Shown: piece after piece, positions 1 through 10,812 of the stretch | Numbering within the stretch: the stretch's first letter is position 1 | Layout of the letters: each line of letters starts with the position of its first letter | Assembly (NCBI RefSeq): GCF_021172145.1 | Contig: NZ_CP089095.1 | Location: forward strand, 2,046,001 to 2,110,000 | Source of the DNA: Flavobacterium cyclinae | GTDB lineage: Bacteria > Bacteroidota > Bacteroidia > Flavobacteriales > Flavobacteriaceae | DNA length: 64,000 bases | Direction: 5' to 3' | Translations under genes and position numbers: made by a program | The notes under the pieces: generated by a model | Seen by the model: the letters and a program-made list of their open reading frames with translations, nothing else | Database searches by the model: none | Told to the model about the DNA's origin: nothing

Positions 1-31
1 TATTACCAAATCCGATAATTGCTATTTTCAT
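1..31 (-). CDS. Start of a nucleotide-binding protein (partial)
   Basis: A minus-strand gene begins with ATG at 31-29 and runs off the left edge. The ten visible residues read MKIAIIGFGN, a typical first beta strand and glycine loop of a Rossmann-fold NAD(P)-binding protein. The family cannot be decided from ten residues; an oxidoreductase or dehydrogenase is likely. It lies downstream of yidC on the same strand, beyond a terminator. Confidence 0.5.
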   Translation of the reverse strand, partial: MKIAIIGFGN

Positions 32-40
32 TACTATTTT

Positions 41-76
41 AAAAAAGAAACCCTGCCTTTTGCAGACAGGGTTTTT
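41..76 (-). terminator. Terminator after yidC
   Basis: Inverted repeat AAACCCTG (48-55) / CAGGGTTT (67-74) with an 11-nt loop. Read on the minus strand it is followed by a T-rich run (TTTCTTTTTT), as expected for a rho-independent terminator. It ends yidC transcription before the next minus-strand gene. Confidence 0.75.
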
Positions 77-87
77 AAGAGTATACA

Positions 88-1977
88 TTATTTTTTCTTT
101 TGTTGCGCAGCTTTTTGAGCTTCTGCTTGCTCCATCATTTCGCGCATTTTTCTTTGGAATTTACTTTCCTTTTTCTCTTTTGTTTTATTCTCCTGAATTT
201 GAGCGTGAATTTTTTTCTCGTCTACAATATATTTCTTAATTACTAACATAATTCCGATAGTAATTAAGTTGGAAATAAAGTAATACAAACTCATACCAGA
301 TGCAAAGTTATTAAAGAAAAACAACATCATAATTGGCGAGATATAAATCATAATTTTCATGATTTTACCCATATCTGGCATACCTTCTTGTGGAGGTGTA
401 CTCATCGCTTGGTCACCCGTTGTCATTTTCATATAGAAGAAAATAGCAATAGAAGCCAAAATTGGGAATAAACTCACGTGATTTCCATAAAACGGAATAT
501 AAAATGGTAACTGAATAATATTGTCATATGAAGACAAGTCATCTGCCCATAAAAATGATTTTTGTCTTAAATCAAATACAGATGGAAAAAAATAGATTAA
601 GGCATATAAAACAGGCATTTGTAATAAAGCAGGTAAACAACCCGCCATTGGATTTACTCCAGCTTTAGAATACAATTTCATTGTTTCTTGCTGTTTCTTC
701 ATCGGATTATCTTTGAATTTTTCATTCAATTCGGCAATTTCAGGACGTAAAACCTTCATTTTTGCTTGAGATAAAAATGATTTATATGTTACAGGTGATA
801 AAATTAATTTAACCAAGATTGTTAGCAAAATAATTGAAATACCATAACCAAATCCAATTGAAGAAATTAGTCCGAAAACAGGAATAAATATATAACGATT
901 CAACCATCCAAAAATTCCCCATCCTAAAGGTAATATTTCATCTAAGTTACGATCATAACTATTTAAAACTTCATATTTTGTAGGGCCATAATACCAATTC
1001 ATATTATAATTTAAAGCACCATTTTTAAATTCTAAAGGAACCTGAGCTAAAAATTTTTTAGTATAAATTGTATCTGTTTTCTCATCTTTAACTAAGTTTT
1101 CAGATTTGAATTTAGCCGTTTTAAAGTTCGTATCTGTTAATAAAATAGACGCGAACAAATGTTGATGAAACGCAATATAAGAAACATCATTAACAGTATC
1201 TTCATCTTCGGTACCAACACTTAAAGAATTATCTTTTCCGCCTTCATACTCAAAGTGAATATCTGTGTAGCGGTTTTCATACATAACACTTTTTTCGTTT
1301 CTGTAGGTTTTTAATTGCCATTCTAAATCTAATGGTTTTGCAGTATTTACCACTTTTTCTAACCCTTGAGAACGGATTGCAAAATCTAACATATATTCGT
1401 TAGGTTTCAATACATATCGATATTCTAAAAACTGATCCGGACCCGCTTTTAATTGTAACGTTAAAACTTGATTTTTACCTTCAATTGTTAACTTAGGTTC
1501 AAAATACATGTCTTTTGTATGCAACGTTCTGTTATCGGTTGTATTTAAAGCGATGTCTAAAGAAGCATTATTATCTTTAATAATTTGAACCGCCTTTTTT
1601 GAATTTTTCTCAAATTGATCAAATCCTAAAACCGTTGCATCCACTATATATCCTCCTTTATTTGAAATTTTAAGCGATAAAACTTCGTTTTTAATTTCAG
1701 TTACAGCATCAGTTGCTGATGGAAGTGTTGCAGAATAGCCAAACGAACCTAATTGGGCTTGGGCTTGAGCAGTTTTTAAAGAATCTGCTTCAGGAGTTGA
1801 AGCAACAGTTGAAGTTACGGTTTTAACTTCTTTTGCTTGCTTTTCAACTTGCTCTTTTTTCTCTTTTTCCTTTAATTCCTCTGGTGTTGGAGCATTTGAC
1901 CAAAGCATCCAAATTAAAATTCCAGAAATTAATACAAATCCAATAATCGAATTAAGGTCTAATTTTTTTTCTTCCAT
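88..1977 (-). CDS. yidC: Membrane protein insertase YidC
   Basis: Inserts and folds inner-membrane proteins, alone or with SecYEG. The 629-residue protein has an N-terminal membrane anchor (about residues 9-27), a low-complexity Lys/Glu linker, a large periplasmic beta domain (about 80-340) and the conserved C-terminal multi-helix insertase core (about 360-590), ending in a basic Lys/Gln/Glu tail expected to touch ribosomes. Length and architecture match Gram-negative YidC with its periplasmic P1 domain. It follows pyrG on the same strand with a gap of about 60 bp, an order I associate with flavobacteria (from memory, not checked). Confidence 0.96.
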   Translation of the reverse strand: MEEKKLDLNSIIGFVLISGILIWMLWSNAPTPEELKEKEKKEQVEKQAKEVKTVTSTVASTPEADSLKTAQAQAQLGSFGYSATLPSATDAVTEIKNEVLSLKISNKGGYIVDATVLGFDQFEKNSKKAVQIIKDNNASLDIALNTTDNRTLHTKDMYFEPKLTIEGKNQVLTLQLKAGPDQFLEYRYVLKPNEYMLDFAIRSQGLEKVVNTAKPLDLEWQLKTYRNEKSVMYENRYTDIHFEYEGGKDNSLSVGTEDEDTVNDVSYIAFHQHLFASILLTDTNFKTAKFKSENLVKDEKTDTIYTKKFLAQVPLEFKNGALNYNMNWYYGPTKYEVLNSYDRNLDEILPLGWGIFGWLNRYIFIPVFGLISSIGFGYGISIILLTILVKLILSPVTYKSFLSQAKMKVLRPEIAELNEKFKDNPMKKQQETMKLYSKAGVNPMAGCLPALLQMPVLYALIYFFPSVFDLRQKSFLWADDLSSYDNIIQLPFYIPFYGNHVSLFPILASIAIFFYMKMTTGDQAMSTPPQEGMPDMGKIMKIMIYISPIMMLFFFNNFASGMSLYYFISNLITIGIMLVIKKYIVDEKKIHAQIQENKTKEKKESKFQRKMREMMEQAEAQKAAQQKKK

Positions 1978-2036
1978 CTACTATTAGTGTTCAGTGTTCA
2001 ACTTTTATTCCCAAAACTATGGGATTAGTGAACGGT

Positions 2037-3716
<1,680 letters not shown>

Positions 3717-3852
3717 TTAATAAAAACGTGCAAAGATAATATTAATTAGTCAATGTGCCAATTAGTCGATGTATCAATTTTGTAATTAAATTGTAAACAA
3801 TATTCTATTCAACAATGAAAAGTCAAAATATTTAATAAAACGAAATTTTAGA

Positions 3853-4007
3853 GCCACGGATTACACAGATTAACACGGATTAATAATTTTAAACTGTATA
3901 AATATTTTATTTTTTTGAGATGTTTCTTGTGTTATAAACAAAATTTTACAAACAAGTATTACACAGATTAACAAAAGGTGATCCGTAAAAATCCTTTAAT
4001 CTGTGGC
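3853..4007. repeat. Dispersed intergenic repeat upstream of pyrG
   Basis: The 365-bp space 3651-4015 contains no convincing gene. It holds a 155-bp unit with near-inverted ends: GCCACGGATTA at 3853 and the complement of TAATCTGTGGC ending at 4007. The phrase ATTACACAGATTAAC occurs twice inside (about 3860 and 3959). I recall similar wording (ATCCGTGTTAATCTGTGTAATC) in non-coding DNA of other Bacteroidota, so this is probably a degenerate dispersed element; copy number was not checked. Confidence 0.5.
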
Positions 4008-4015
4008 AAAAAAAA

Positions 4016-4243
4016 TTACTTTTTTGGAAAGTTCCTGCGGATATTTCGAACGAGTTCTTCTAAGCCGTTTAACTTGAGTTCGTGTACCAATTTTAATTGT
4101 TCGCCCAATTGTCCTTTTGGAAAACCTTTATTAGCATACCAAACTACGTAATACTCCGGAAGGTCGATTAAGAAATAGCCTTCATATTTACCAAATGGCA
4201 TTTTAGTGTGGGCGAGTTTGATGAGGAGTTCGTGGTTGGTCAT
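4016..4243 (-). CDS. DUF3820 family protein
   Basis: Small 75-residue soluble protein with the DUF3820 signature: KMPFGKYEG near residue 14, then LPEYYVVWYANKGFPKG. Members are related to a putative quorum-sensing-regulated factor of Pseudomonas, but no biochemical role is settled. It is one short domain with no signal peptide. The next gene on the same strand starts well upstream, so it is probably transcribed alone or by read-through. Confidence 0.8.
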   Translation of the reverse strand: MTNHELLIKLAHTKMPFGKYEGYFLIDLPEYYVVWYANKGFPKGQLGEQLKLVHELKLNGLEELVRNIRRNFPKK

Positions 4244-4279
4244 TTTTGAGAGGATAGAAGAAAGAGAAAAGAAGAAAGA

Positions 4280-5038
4280 CTAATTCACTATTTTGTAAAA
4301 CTTGAATCTTTCAGAATCTTTGTTGATTTTTTTCAACTCTTTATCTTCAATATGTTTTGGAATTTCGAAATTAGATATGGGAATTTCCTTTTGCTCTATT
4401 TTTGATAATTCGATATCAACAATCAAATAGCCTAAAAAGGTTGTTGTCATCGTATATTTTAAAATTAAATTAGATTCTATTAAATCTTCCACTTCTTTAT
4501 CATAAATCTGATTATCTTCACTAATTAAAATATTTCTTTTTACAGGAAGTTTTAAAAAATCATCAGAAATTAAATAGATTTCTTTTGAGTGTTTTTTCTT
4601 AACAGTTATCCTATTGGCTTTAATTTCAGTATTGTTGAATTTTATGATTGTATCATTTTGCGTCAACTCAATGATTTCATTATGAGTATAATCTGCACCT
4701 AATTGTCTATTATAGATATTTCTAAAATTCAAATCATCAATAGTAAGTTCTTTTTCGGTAATTATATATTTCTTTTTTTGATTGAAATTTAAAATTATAG
4801 TTTTATTTTTACCATTGTTGATTTTTTTGACATAACCCAAATCATTAATCTTAATGTTAAGAGAATCAAAATACTCCCCTTTTTGAATCATTTTTTCTTT
4901 TAAATCTTTAAATTTCAATGTATCTGATTTATAAATCACATAACCATCCATCTTTGCAGTATAGTTCAGTTCACCTTCAAAACTTTGAGACTGAATTGAA
5001 CTAAAAGCAAACAATAAGATTATTGAAAATAATTTCAT
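4280..5038 (-). CDS. Exported protein of unknown function
   Basis: The family is not recognised. The likely start is ATG 5038 (MKLFSIILLFAFSS...), which puts a clean signal peptide with probable cleavage after SIQSQ at the N-terminus; upstream in-frame codons to 5101 would bury it. The mature part, about 230 residues, opens with FEGELNYTAKMDG and is rich in Lys, Asn and Ile with alternating beta-like segments. This resembles the layout of GLPGLI/DUF4412 outer-surface proteins, but the similarity is too weak to name. It overlaps nothing and follows the OsmC gene on the same strand. Confidence 0.7.
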   Translation of the reverse strand: MKLFSIILLFAFSSIQSQSFEGELNYTAKMDGYVIYKSDTLKFKDLKEKMIQKGEYFDSLNIKINDLGYVKKINNGKNKTIILNFNQKKKYIITEKELTIDDLNFRNIYNRQLGADYTHNEIIELTQNDTIIKFNNTEIKANRITVKKKHSKEIYLISDDFLKLPVKRNILISEDNQIYDKEVEDLIESNLILKYTMTTTFLGYLIVDIELSKIEQKEIPISNFEIPKHIEDKELKKINKDSERFKFYKIVN

Positions 5039-5091
5039 AAGAAGAGATTCCTTCGGAATGACAAGATTGTGGATAATATTCATTTTGCAAA

Positions 5092-5496
5092 CTACTTCCA
5101 ATTAAAAACAATTTCTTTCTTAATATCCTGATGTAAACTATAAAAAACAGGACAAGTCATTGCAGTCCTTTCTAAGATGGTTTTTGTTTTTTCGTCGGGA
5201 TTTATGGAAAAATTGAAGGTTACGTGAATTTCCGTAATTCTTCTTGGTTCGGTTCCCATGATTTTGGTTACTTCTGCTGTTGAACCTGAAAAATCTACGT
5301 CCAAATCTCGTGCTTTGATTCCCATAACGGTGAACATGCAACTAGCTAATCCATTGGCAACGGTGTCGGTTGGAGAAAAAGCTTCTCCTTTTCCGTTGTT
5401 GTCTAGCGGTGCATCCGAAATAATTTCAGAACCCGATTGTAAATGTATAGAAGAGGTGCGTAAATCACCTAAATATGTCAGTTTAGAAGTTGCCAT
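5092..5496 (-). CDS. OsmC family peroxiredoxin-like protein
   Basis: A 134-residue OsmC/Ohr-fold protein. Family members reduce organic hydroperoxides with two cysteines; here C53 (GLASCMFT) and C115 (MTCPVFYSL) are both in the expected helices. The short form with SPTDTVANGLASC resembles YhfA-type OsmC proteins. The stop of the LysM protein gene overlaps the ATG by one base (5496), so the two are translationally coupled. The substrate is unknown. Confidence 0.9.
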   Translation of the reverse strand: MATSKLTYLGDLRTSSIHLQSGSEIISDAPLDNNGKGEAFSPTDTVANGLASCMFTVMGIKARDLDVDFSGSTAEVTKIMGTEPRRITEIHVTFNFSINPDEKTKTILERTAMTCPVFYSLHQDIKKEIVFNWK

Positions 5497-7391
5497 TATT
5501 GTGCTTGCTTAATTGTTAAATCGCTGTCGTAATACAATAAATACGTTGCGTTATTGGTAATCATTCCATTATTTGATGTATAATCAAAAGCATTTTCAAT
5601 GTATTCTGTTTTGGTTGTAGCTGCGGAATTTACAAAACCTTCTGGTTGGCAAATGCGCAACATTGCATCAAACGTTACATCAAATCCTTTTTTAGCTGCA
5701 GCATTTGGATAAATGTTATTGATTTTCTTAAATTCTTTTTCAAAAATCTTTTCTTCTGGAGTTTCGGCTACTTTAGTAATTGATGGAAATACCATTTTTA
5801 AATCGGTTAAATTTGTCATTGGGATTTCTTCAAAATTTAACGCATCATATAATTCAAATACCGCTAATTGAATATCATATTCTTTTTGTAATCCTTTTAA
5901 AATATTGGTTACATTTAATATGGTACTGGCTTTTTCAATTTCCATTAAAACAAAATTCTTTTGTCCTTTTACCAATTGTGTTTTCAAAAGAGCAACATCT
6001 AAAGCTCCTTTTTCATTGAATACAGCGTGTTTAACTTCTGGATGATTCTCTAAAATATATTCTTTTGAAGTTACTTTTTTAGAGCTAATAACTGCCACAA
6101 CATTACCTTGTTTTTCTTTGAAATAATTAAACAATGTAACTTTCATCAAATCTTCTGATGGAATTGAATAATATAAATTATTCATAGGTAATCCACGTTC
6201 TTTTGATAATGGTGAAATTACTGGAATATCATATTTCGATAATAATTGAGCCGTAGTTTCTATTACAGAATTTTGAAAGGGACCAATAACAACATCAACA
6301 TTTTCAAAATTATTTTTAGAAATGATAGTGGCCACATTTGAAGAATATTTAGAACTTTCTACATCATACACTTTTACATTAACTGGCAAGCCTAGTGTTT
6401 TTGCAGAATCAATTGCCATTTGCGCACCAGCATAAAAATCTAACGTTAGATTTAAAAATTTATTTGTTTTTAAATGTTCCGTTTTAGTCTTAACCGAATC
6501 TGTTTCAATTTTATTTAAATTAAATGGCAATAACAACACCATATTTTTAGATTGTGTTTTATCTACAGTTGCTAGTAAATTTACTTTTGTTTTTGCAGAT
6601 AAAACCGAGTCTTTAACTTTTGAATTAAGAGTTGCTATTCCACCATTTGACGGAACTTTTATTATCATTCCAATTTTTAAACCATCCTGAATATCCGGAT
6701 TTAACGTTATCAACTCAGCCTGAGCAATATCAAATTTCTTAGATAAACTATATAGCGTCTCTTTTGGTTGCACTTCATAATCAACTAAAATTGTATTGGA
6801 AGTCTTTTTTATTTGAACACCTGGCTTTAAAACTACCGTTTGCCCTACATTCAAACCTCCAATAATATGTGGATTTAATTGTTCTAATTCAGTAACTGTT
6901 AATCCATATTGAGTAGCTATTCCGTATTTTGTTTCTTTAGCAACAACCAAATGAGTAGTAGCATTTACATCCACTTTTGGTCGCGATACAATTGCTGATG
7001 ATATTGACTTTAACTCTTCTGCAGAAGGTTTAGAAACAAAAATTTCCTGACCTTTCTTTAAGCCATTTTGAAGAATTGCCTTATTCCAATTTTCTAAATC
7101 ACTAACCGAAACATTGTATTTTTTTGAAATTCCGTAAAGCGTTTCCTTTTCAGCAACAACATGAACAAGCGCTTTTGAAGAAGTTGTTTTAGGAATTAGT
7201 AAAGTTGTGTTTTCTTTAACTCCATTTTTTGCGTCAGGATTTAAACGATAAATATCAAAAGGAGTAACTTCATACTTTTTTGCTATTTGAAAAACGGTTT
7301 CTCCTTTAGCTACTACATGTTTAATCTGAGATTTCACTGGTAGGGCAAAGAAAAAAATCAAACTGAAAAGAAAAACAACACTTTTTATCAT
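5496..7391 (-). CDS. LysM-repeat protein with periplasmic-binding-like domain
   Basis: Exported 631-residue protein: signal peptide (1-21, ending LPVKSQ), then four LysM repeats at about 22-68, 76-121, 145-191 and 203-248, each with the HVVxxxETxxxIxxxY pattern. After a linker comes a type 1 periplasmic-binding fold (about 280-600: LLLPFNLN, then DVVIGPFQNSVIETTAQLL and PVISPLSKERG). LysM binds peptidoglycan glycan chains; the second domain resembles amino-acid ABC binding proteins and LpoA-like cell-wall regulators. The pairing suggests an envelope sensor or regulator of peptidoglycan synthesis rather than a transporter. It lies between guaA and the OsmC gene on one strand. Confidence 0.85.
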   Translation of the reverse strand: MIKSVVFLFSLIFFFALPVKSQIKHVVAKGETVFQIAKKYEVTPFDIYRLNPDAKNGVKENTTLLIPKTTSSKALVHVVAEKETLYGISKKYNVSVSDLENWNKAILQNGLKKGQEIFVSKPSAEELKSISSAIVSRPKVDVNATTHLVVAKETKYGIATQYGLTVTELEQLNPHIIGGLNVGQTVVLKPGVQIKKTSNTILVDYEVQPKETLYSLSKKFDIAQAELITLNPDIQDGLKIGMIIKVPSNGGIATLNSKVKDSVLSAKTKVNLLATVDKTQSKNMVLLLPFNLNKIETDSVKTKTEHLKTNKFLNLTLDFYAGAQMAIDSAKTLGLPVNVKVYDVESSKYSSNVATIISKNNFENVDVVIGPFQNSVIETTAQLLSKYDIPVISPLSKERGLPMNNLYYSIPSEDLMKVTLFNYFKEKQGNVVAVISSKKVTSKEYILENHPEVKHAVFNEKGALDVALLKTQLVKGQKNFVLMEIEKASTILNVTNILKGLQKEYDIQLAVFELYDALNFEEIPMTNLTDLKMVFPSITKVAETPEEKIFEKEFKKINNIYPNAAAKKGFDVTFDAMLRICQPEGFVNSAATTKTEYIENAFDYTSNNGMITNNATYLLYYDSDLTIKQAQ

Positions 7392-7419
7392 AATCTTAAT
7401 TTAAAACAATACTAAACAA

Positions 7420-7478
7420 AAATTTCAATAGCAATTTATATCGTAAAAATAGAATAAAAATAATTGCTATTGAAATTT
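7420..7478 (-). terminator. 17-bp inverted repeat after guaA
   Basis: Perfect 17-base arms (7420-7436 and 7462-7478; arm AAATTTCAATAGCAATT) separated by 25 nt, located after the guaA stop on the minus strand and followed there by TTTTTGTTTAG. Probably a terminator or mRNA 3'-end stabiliser; the AT-rich stem and long loop are unusual. Confidence 0.5.
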
Positions 7479-7503
7479 ATATGTTGAATTTGAAAAATTT
7501 ATT

Positions 7504-9036
7504 TTATTCCCATTCTATTGTTGCAGGCGGTTTTGAACTAATATCATAAACCACTCTGTTTACTCCTCTAACATTATTTATGATTTCATTTGAGACTTTC
7601 ATTAAAAACTCATATGGTAAATGTACCCAATCAGCAGTCATACCATCTGTAGATTCTACAGCTCTAAGTGCCACTACTTTTTCGTAGGTACGCTCATCGC
7701 CCATTACTCCTACACTATTCACTGGCAATAAGATAGCACCTGCTTGCCAAACTTTGTCGTACAAACCGTGTTCTTTTAATCCGTTGATGAAAACTGCATC
7801 TACTTCTTGTAAAATAGCTACTTTTTCCGCTGTAATATCACCTAAAATACGAATCGCTAATCCTGGCCCTGGAAATGGATGACGTCCTAATAATTCTTCG
7901 TCGATTCCTAAACTTCTTCCTACTCTTCGAACCTCATCTTTAAACAACATACGTAAAGGTTCAACCACCTGCAATTTCATAAAATCTGGTAAACCACCTA
8001 CATTGTGATGCGATTTAATTGTAGCTGATGGTCCGCCAGTTGCCGAAACTGATTCGATAACATCTGGATAAATAGTACCTTGACCTAACCATTTTACATC
8101 GGTTAATTGGTGTGCTTCATCATCAAAAACTTCAATAAACGCTTTTCCAATGGCTTTACGTTTCGCTTCTGGATCATCTAACCCAGCTAATGCATCCAAA
8201 AAGCGTGCCGAAGCATCTACTCCTTTTACATTTAAACCCATTCCTTTATACTGATTAAGTACATTTTGGAATTCGTTTTTACGTAATAATCCGTTGTTAA
8301 CGAAAATACAATATAAGTTTTCTCCAATTGCTTTGTTCAATAAAACTGCTGCTACTGTTGAATCTACACCACCAGAGAGTCCTAAAACTACTTTATCGTT
8401 TCCGATTTTAGCTTTCATTTCGGCAACTACTTCTTCTACGAAAGCATTTGGTGTGAAATTTTGAGGCACTTTTGCAATTTTCACTAAGAAATTTTCCAAC
8501 ATTTGTTTTCCATCCACAGAATGATAAACTTCTGGGTGGAATTGAATTGCATAAGTAGTTTCGCCTTCAATTTTATATGCTGCGTTTTCTACGTCTTTTG
8601 TGCTGGCAATCATTACACCATTAGTAGGAAGTTTCTTGATTGAATCCGAATGACTCATCCAAACTTGGCTGTTTTCAGAAACACCTTCTAAAAATACTTC
8701 GTTTTCTTTGATGTATGAAAGATTCGCTCTTCCGTATTCTCTAGTGTTTGAAGCCGCTACTTCTCCACCTGAAAAATGCGCTAAATATTGTGCTCCGTAA
8801 CAAATTGCTAATAATGGCAATTTTCCTCTGATTTGTGATAAATCTGGGTGCAATGCTTCTTCAGAACGAACCGAACATGGACTTCCGCCTAAGATTACCG
8901 CTTTATATGATGATAAATCTGCTGGAATTTTATCGAATGGAAAAATCTCGCAGAAAATGTTTAATTCTCTTACTCTTCGGGCAATTAATTGGGTGTATTG
9001 CGACCCGAAATCTAAAATTAATACGTTGTGTTGCAT
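7504..9036 (-). CDS. guaA: GMP synthase (glutamine-hydrolysing)
   Basis: Converts XMP to GMP using glutamine and ATP. Of 510 residues, the N-terminal class I amidotransferase has C79 in AICYGAQYL and the His-Glu pair in QFHPEVYHS. The ATP-pyrophosphatase domain has the PP-loop [10 protein letters not shown], and the C-terminal dimerisation domain ends in KPPATIEWE, the usual GuaA terminus. The upstream leader contains ACAACACAACA 10-25 nt before the ATG. The neighbouring AIR synthase gene upstream on the same strand also belongs to purine synthesis. Confidence 0.97.
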   Translation of the reverse strand: MQHNVLILDFGSQYTQLIARRVRELNIFCEIFPFDKIPADLSSYKAVILGGSPCSVRSEEALHPDLSQIRGKLPLLAICYGAQYLAHFSGGEVAASNTREYGRANLSYIKENEVFLEGVSENSQVWMSHSDSIKKLPTNGVMIASTKDVENAAYKIEGETTYAIQFHPEVYHSVDGKQMLENFLVKIAKVPQNFTPNAFVEEVVAEMKAKIGNDKVVLGLSGGVDSTVAAVLLNKAIGENLYCIFVNNGLLRKNEFQNVLNQYKGMGLNVKGVDASARFLDALAGLDDPEAKRKAIGKAFIEVFDDEAHQLTDVKWLGQGTIYPDVIESVSATGGPSATIKSHHNVGGLPDFMKLQVVEPLRMLFKDEVRRVGRSLGIDEELLGRHPFPGPGLAIRILGDITAEKVAILQEVDAVFINGLKEHGLYDKVWQAGAILLPVNSVGVMGDERTYEKVVALRAVESTDGMTADWVHLPYEFLMKVSNEIINNVRGVNRVVYDISSKPPATIEWE

Positions 9037-9081
9037 TTTATTGATGTTGTGTTGTAAATTTTAATTTCATTAAAAACAGAA

Positions 9082-9106
9082 AGACAAGTCATGACTTGTC
9101 TCTACA
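9082..9106 (-). repeat. REP-like palindrome between purM and guaA
   Basis: Perfect 20-nt palindrome 9082-9101 (AGACAAGTCA / TGACTTGTCT). On the minus strand it is preceded by CTGTAGAG, so it has the GTAG tetranucleotide typical of RAYT-recognised REP hairpins. It shares the GTAGAGACAAG foot with the palindrome at 18316. Confidence 0.6.
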
Positions 9107-9108
9107 GA

Positions 9109-10287
9109 TTAATATTCAAACGTTCCGTATTCGGATGTAATCGTTAATTTCTTACTATCTGATTTCTCTACTCTTCCTACGATTTGTGCGTCGATATTGA
9201 ATGATTTCGAAATTTCGATGATGTCTTGAGCTACTTCTGCAGGAACATATAATTCCATACGGTGACCACAATTGAATACTTGGTACATTTCTTTCCAATC
9301 CGTTTTAGAATTTTCTTGAATCAGTTTAAATAATGGTGGAACTGCAAATAAATTATCTTTAATCACGTGAACATTATCTACAAAGTGAAGCACTTTTGTT
9401 TGTGCACCACCACTGCAGTGAACCATTCCGTGAATTTCGTTTGAATTGTATTTTGATAAAATCTTTTTGATTATTGGCGCATACGTTCTAGTAGGAGAAA
9501 GCACTAATTTACCAGCATCTATTGGACTATTTTCAACAGTATCTGTCAATTTAGTTTGACCTGAATACACTAATTCATTAGGAACCGAAGCATCAAAACT
9601 TTCTGGATATTTCTCAGCCAAATATTTCGCAAAAACATCATGACGAGCCGAAGTTAAACCGTTACTTCCCATTCCGCCATTGTATTCTTTTTCGTAAGTA
9701 GCTTGACCGAAAGAAGCCAGTCCTACAATAACATCTCCAGCTTGAATATTAGCATTATCAATTACATCTTCACGTTTCATTCTGGCAGTTACGGTTGAAT
9801 CTACAATGATAGTTCTAACTAAATCACCTACATCAGCAGTTTCTCCACCAGTAGAATGAATGGTAACTCCGTGATTTTTTAATTCCGAAATTAATTCTTC
9901 TGTACCGTTGATGATAGCCGATATTACTTCGCCAGGAATTAAATTTTTATTTCTTCCGATAGTAGAGGAAAGTAAAATATTATCAGTTGCTCCAACACAT
10001 AATAAGTCATCAATATTCATGATTAAGGCATCTTGAGCAATTCCTTTCCAAACCGAAATATCGCCAGTTTCTTTCCAATACATGTAAGCTAAGGAAGACT
10101 TTGTTCCAGCTCCATCCGCATGCATAATAATGCAGTATTGGTCGTCATTCGTTAAATAATCAGGAATAATTTTACAAAATGCTTGAGGAAATAAGCCTTT
10201 GTCGATGTTTTTGATAGCTTGGTGCACATCTTCTTTAGAAGCCGAAACTCCTCGTAAATTGTAGCGTTTGCTCGTATCAGAACTCAT
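9109..10287 (-). CDS. purM: AIR synthase (PurM-type) family protein
   Basis: Phosphoribosylformylglycinamidine cyclo-ligase closes the imidazole ring in purine synthesis (FGAM to AIR). The 392-residue protein is longer than E. coli PurM but has the family hallmarks: MHADGAGTKSSLAY (ATP/phosphate loop), QDALIMNIDDLLCVGA, and STGGETADVGDLVRTIIVD. The C-terminal lobe contains HCSGGAQTK and the terminal VGRVEK segment. This longer variant is the Bacteroidota form as far as I recall. Its leader has ACAACAACAACACAC before the ATG. Proximity to guaA supports a purine role. Confidence 0.9.
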   Translation of the reverse strand: MSSDTSKRYNLRGVSASKEDVHQAIKNIDKGLFPQAFCKIIPDYLTNDDQYCIIMHADGAGTKSSLAYMYWKETGDISVWKGIAQDALIMNIDDLLCVGATDNILLSSTIGRNKNLIPGEVISAIINGTEELISELKNHGVTIHSTGGETADVGDLVRTIIVDSTVTARMKREDVIDNANIQAGDVIVGLASFGQATYEKEYNGGMGSNGLTSARHDVFAKYLAEKYPESFDASVPNELVYSGQTKLTDTVENSPIDAGKLVLSPTRTYAPIIKKILSKYNSNEIHGMVHCSGGAQTKVLHFVDNVHVIKDNLFAVPPLFKLIQENSKTDWKEMYQVFNCGHRMELYVPAEVAQDIIEISKSFNIDAQIVGRVEKSDSKKLTITSEYGTFEY

Positions 10288-10362
10288 GAATATAGTGTGT
10301 TGTTGTTGTGGCGCAAAGATAGTTCTAAAAATTAGAATTTAGAAATCTGACTTTAGAATTTG

Positions 10363-10812
10363 TTAAATTTTTATCACATAAACTGTTTCCGTAATTTCTG
10401 AAGTGTTATTTGGAAACAAAACATTCTCAATTTTATAGGTTTTAAAACATTCTCCCGCACTTGATGAAACATCATAATTTACTTCAATTTCATCTGTTTG
10501 TAACGTAGTATCATTATTTAATTTAATGGTAAATGAATTATCAGTAGAATTTAAAACAGATGGGAAAATTTGAATAACATTAGCACTTTCTATGAATTTA
10601 AAAGGAATAGCCGCTTCATCTAAATCAAGAATAGTTATTTGTTGTTGGGTATAGGTAGTATTTTCAAATACATTTTCATTTGAAGCTTCATCTAGTATTT
10701 CTACAAAAAAAGAGGCTGGCGTGGGTTGGCTTCCTTCTTCACAACCATCATTACAACTTATTAGTGAAAAGAATACTACTAATACTATTAAACCTAAACT
10801 TTTTTTCATCAT
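10363..10812 (-). CDS. Lipoprotein resembling DUF6452
   Basis: A 149-residue lipoprotein: signal ending in the lipobox LISC (C20). The mature start CNDGCEEGSQPTPASFFVEILDEA parallels the DUF6452 protein at 55813 (CxxxxICxEGTPTTPRVIIEFYDDA). Both then carry a Thr-rich strand region and a conserved Cys near the C-terminus (GECFKTYKI here, ACGYKMTF there), so this is probably a diverged paralogue. Function unknown. The start overlaps the stop of the OmpA-like gene at 10809 by 4 nt, indicating an operon. Confidence 0.65.
   Translation of the reverse strand: MMKKSLGLIVLVVFFSLISCNDGCEEGSQPTPASFFVEILDEASNENVFENTTYTQQQITILDLDEAAIPFKFIESANVIQIFPSVLNSTDNSFTIKLNNDTTLQTDEIEVNYDVSSSAGECFKTYKIENVLFPNNTSEITETVYVIKI

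Noticed and set aside
5042-5063. Small hairpin GATTCC-TTC-GGAATG between two genes
   Set aside because: Five-base stem without T run; similar phrases are found in Bacteroidota intergenic DNA, but one copy here is not enough to call a repeat.
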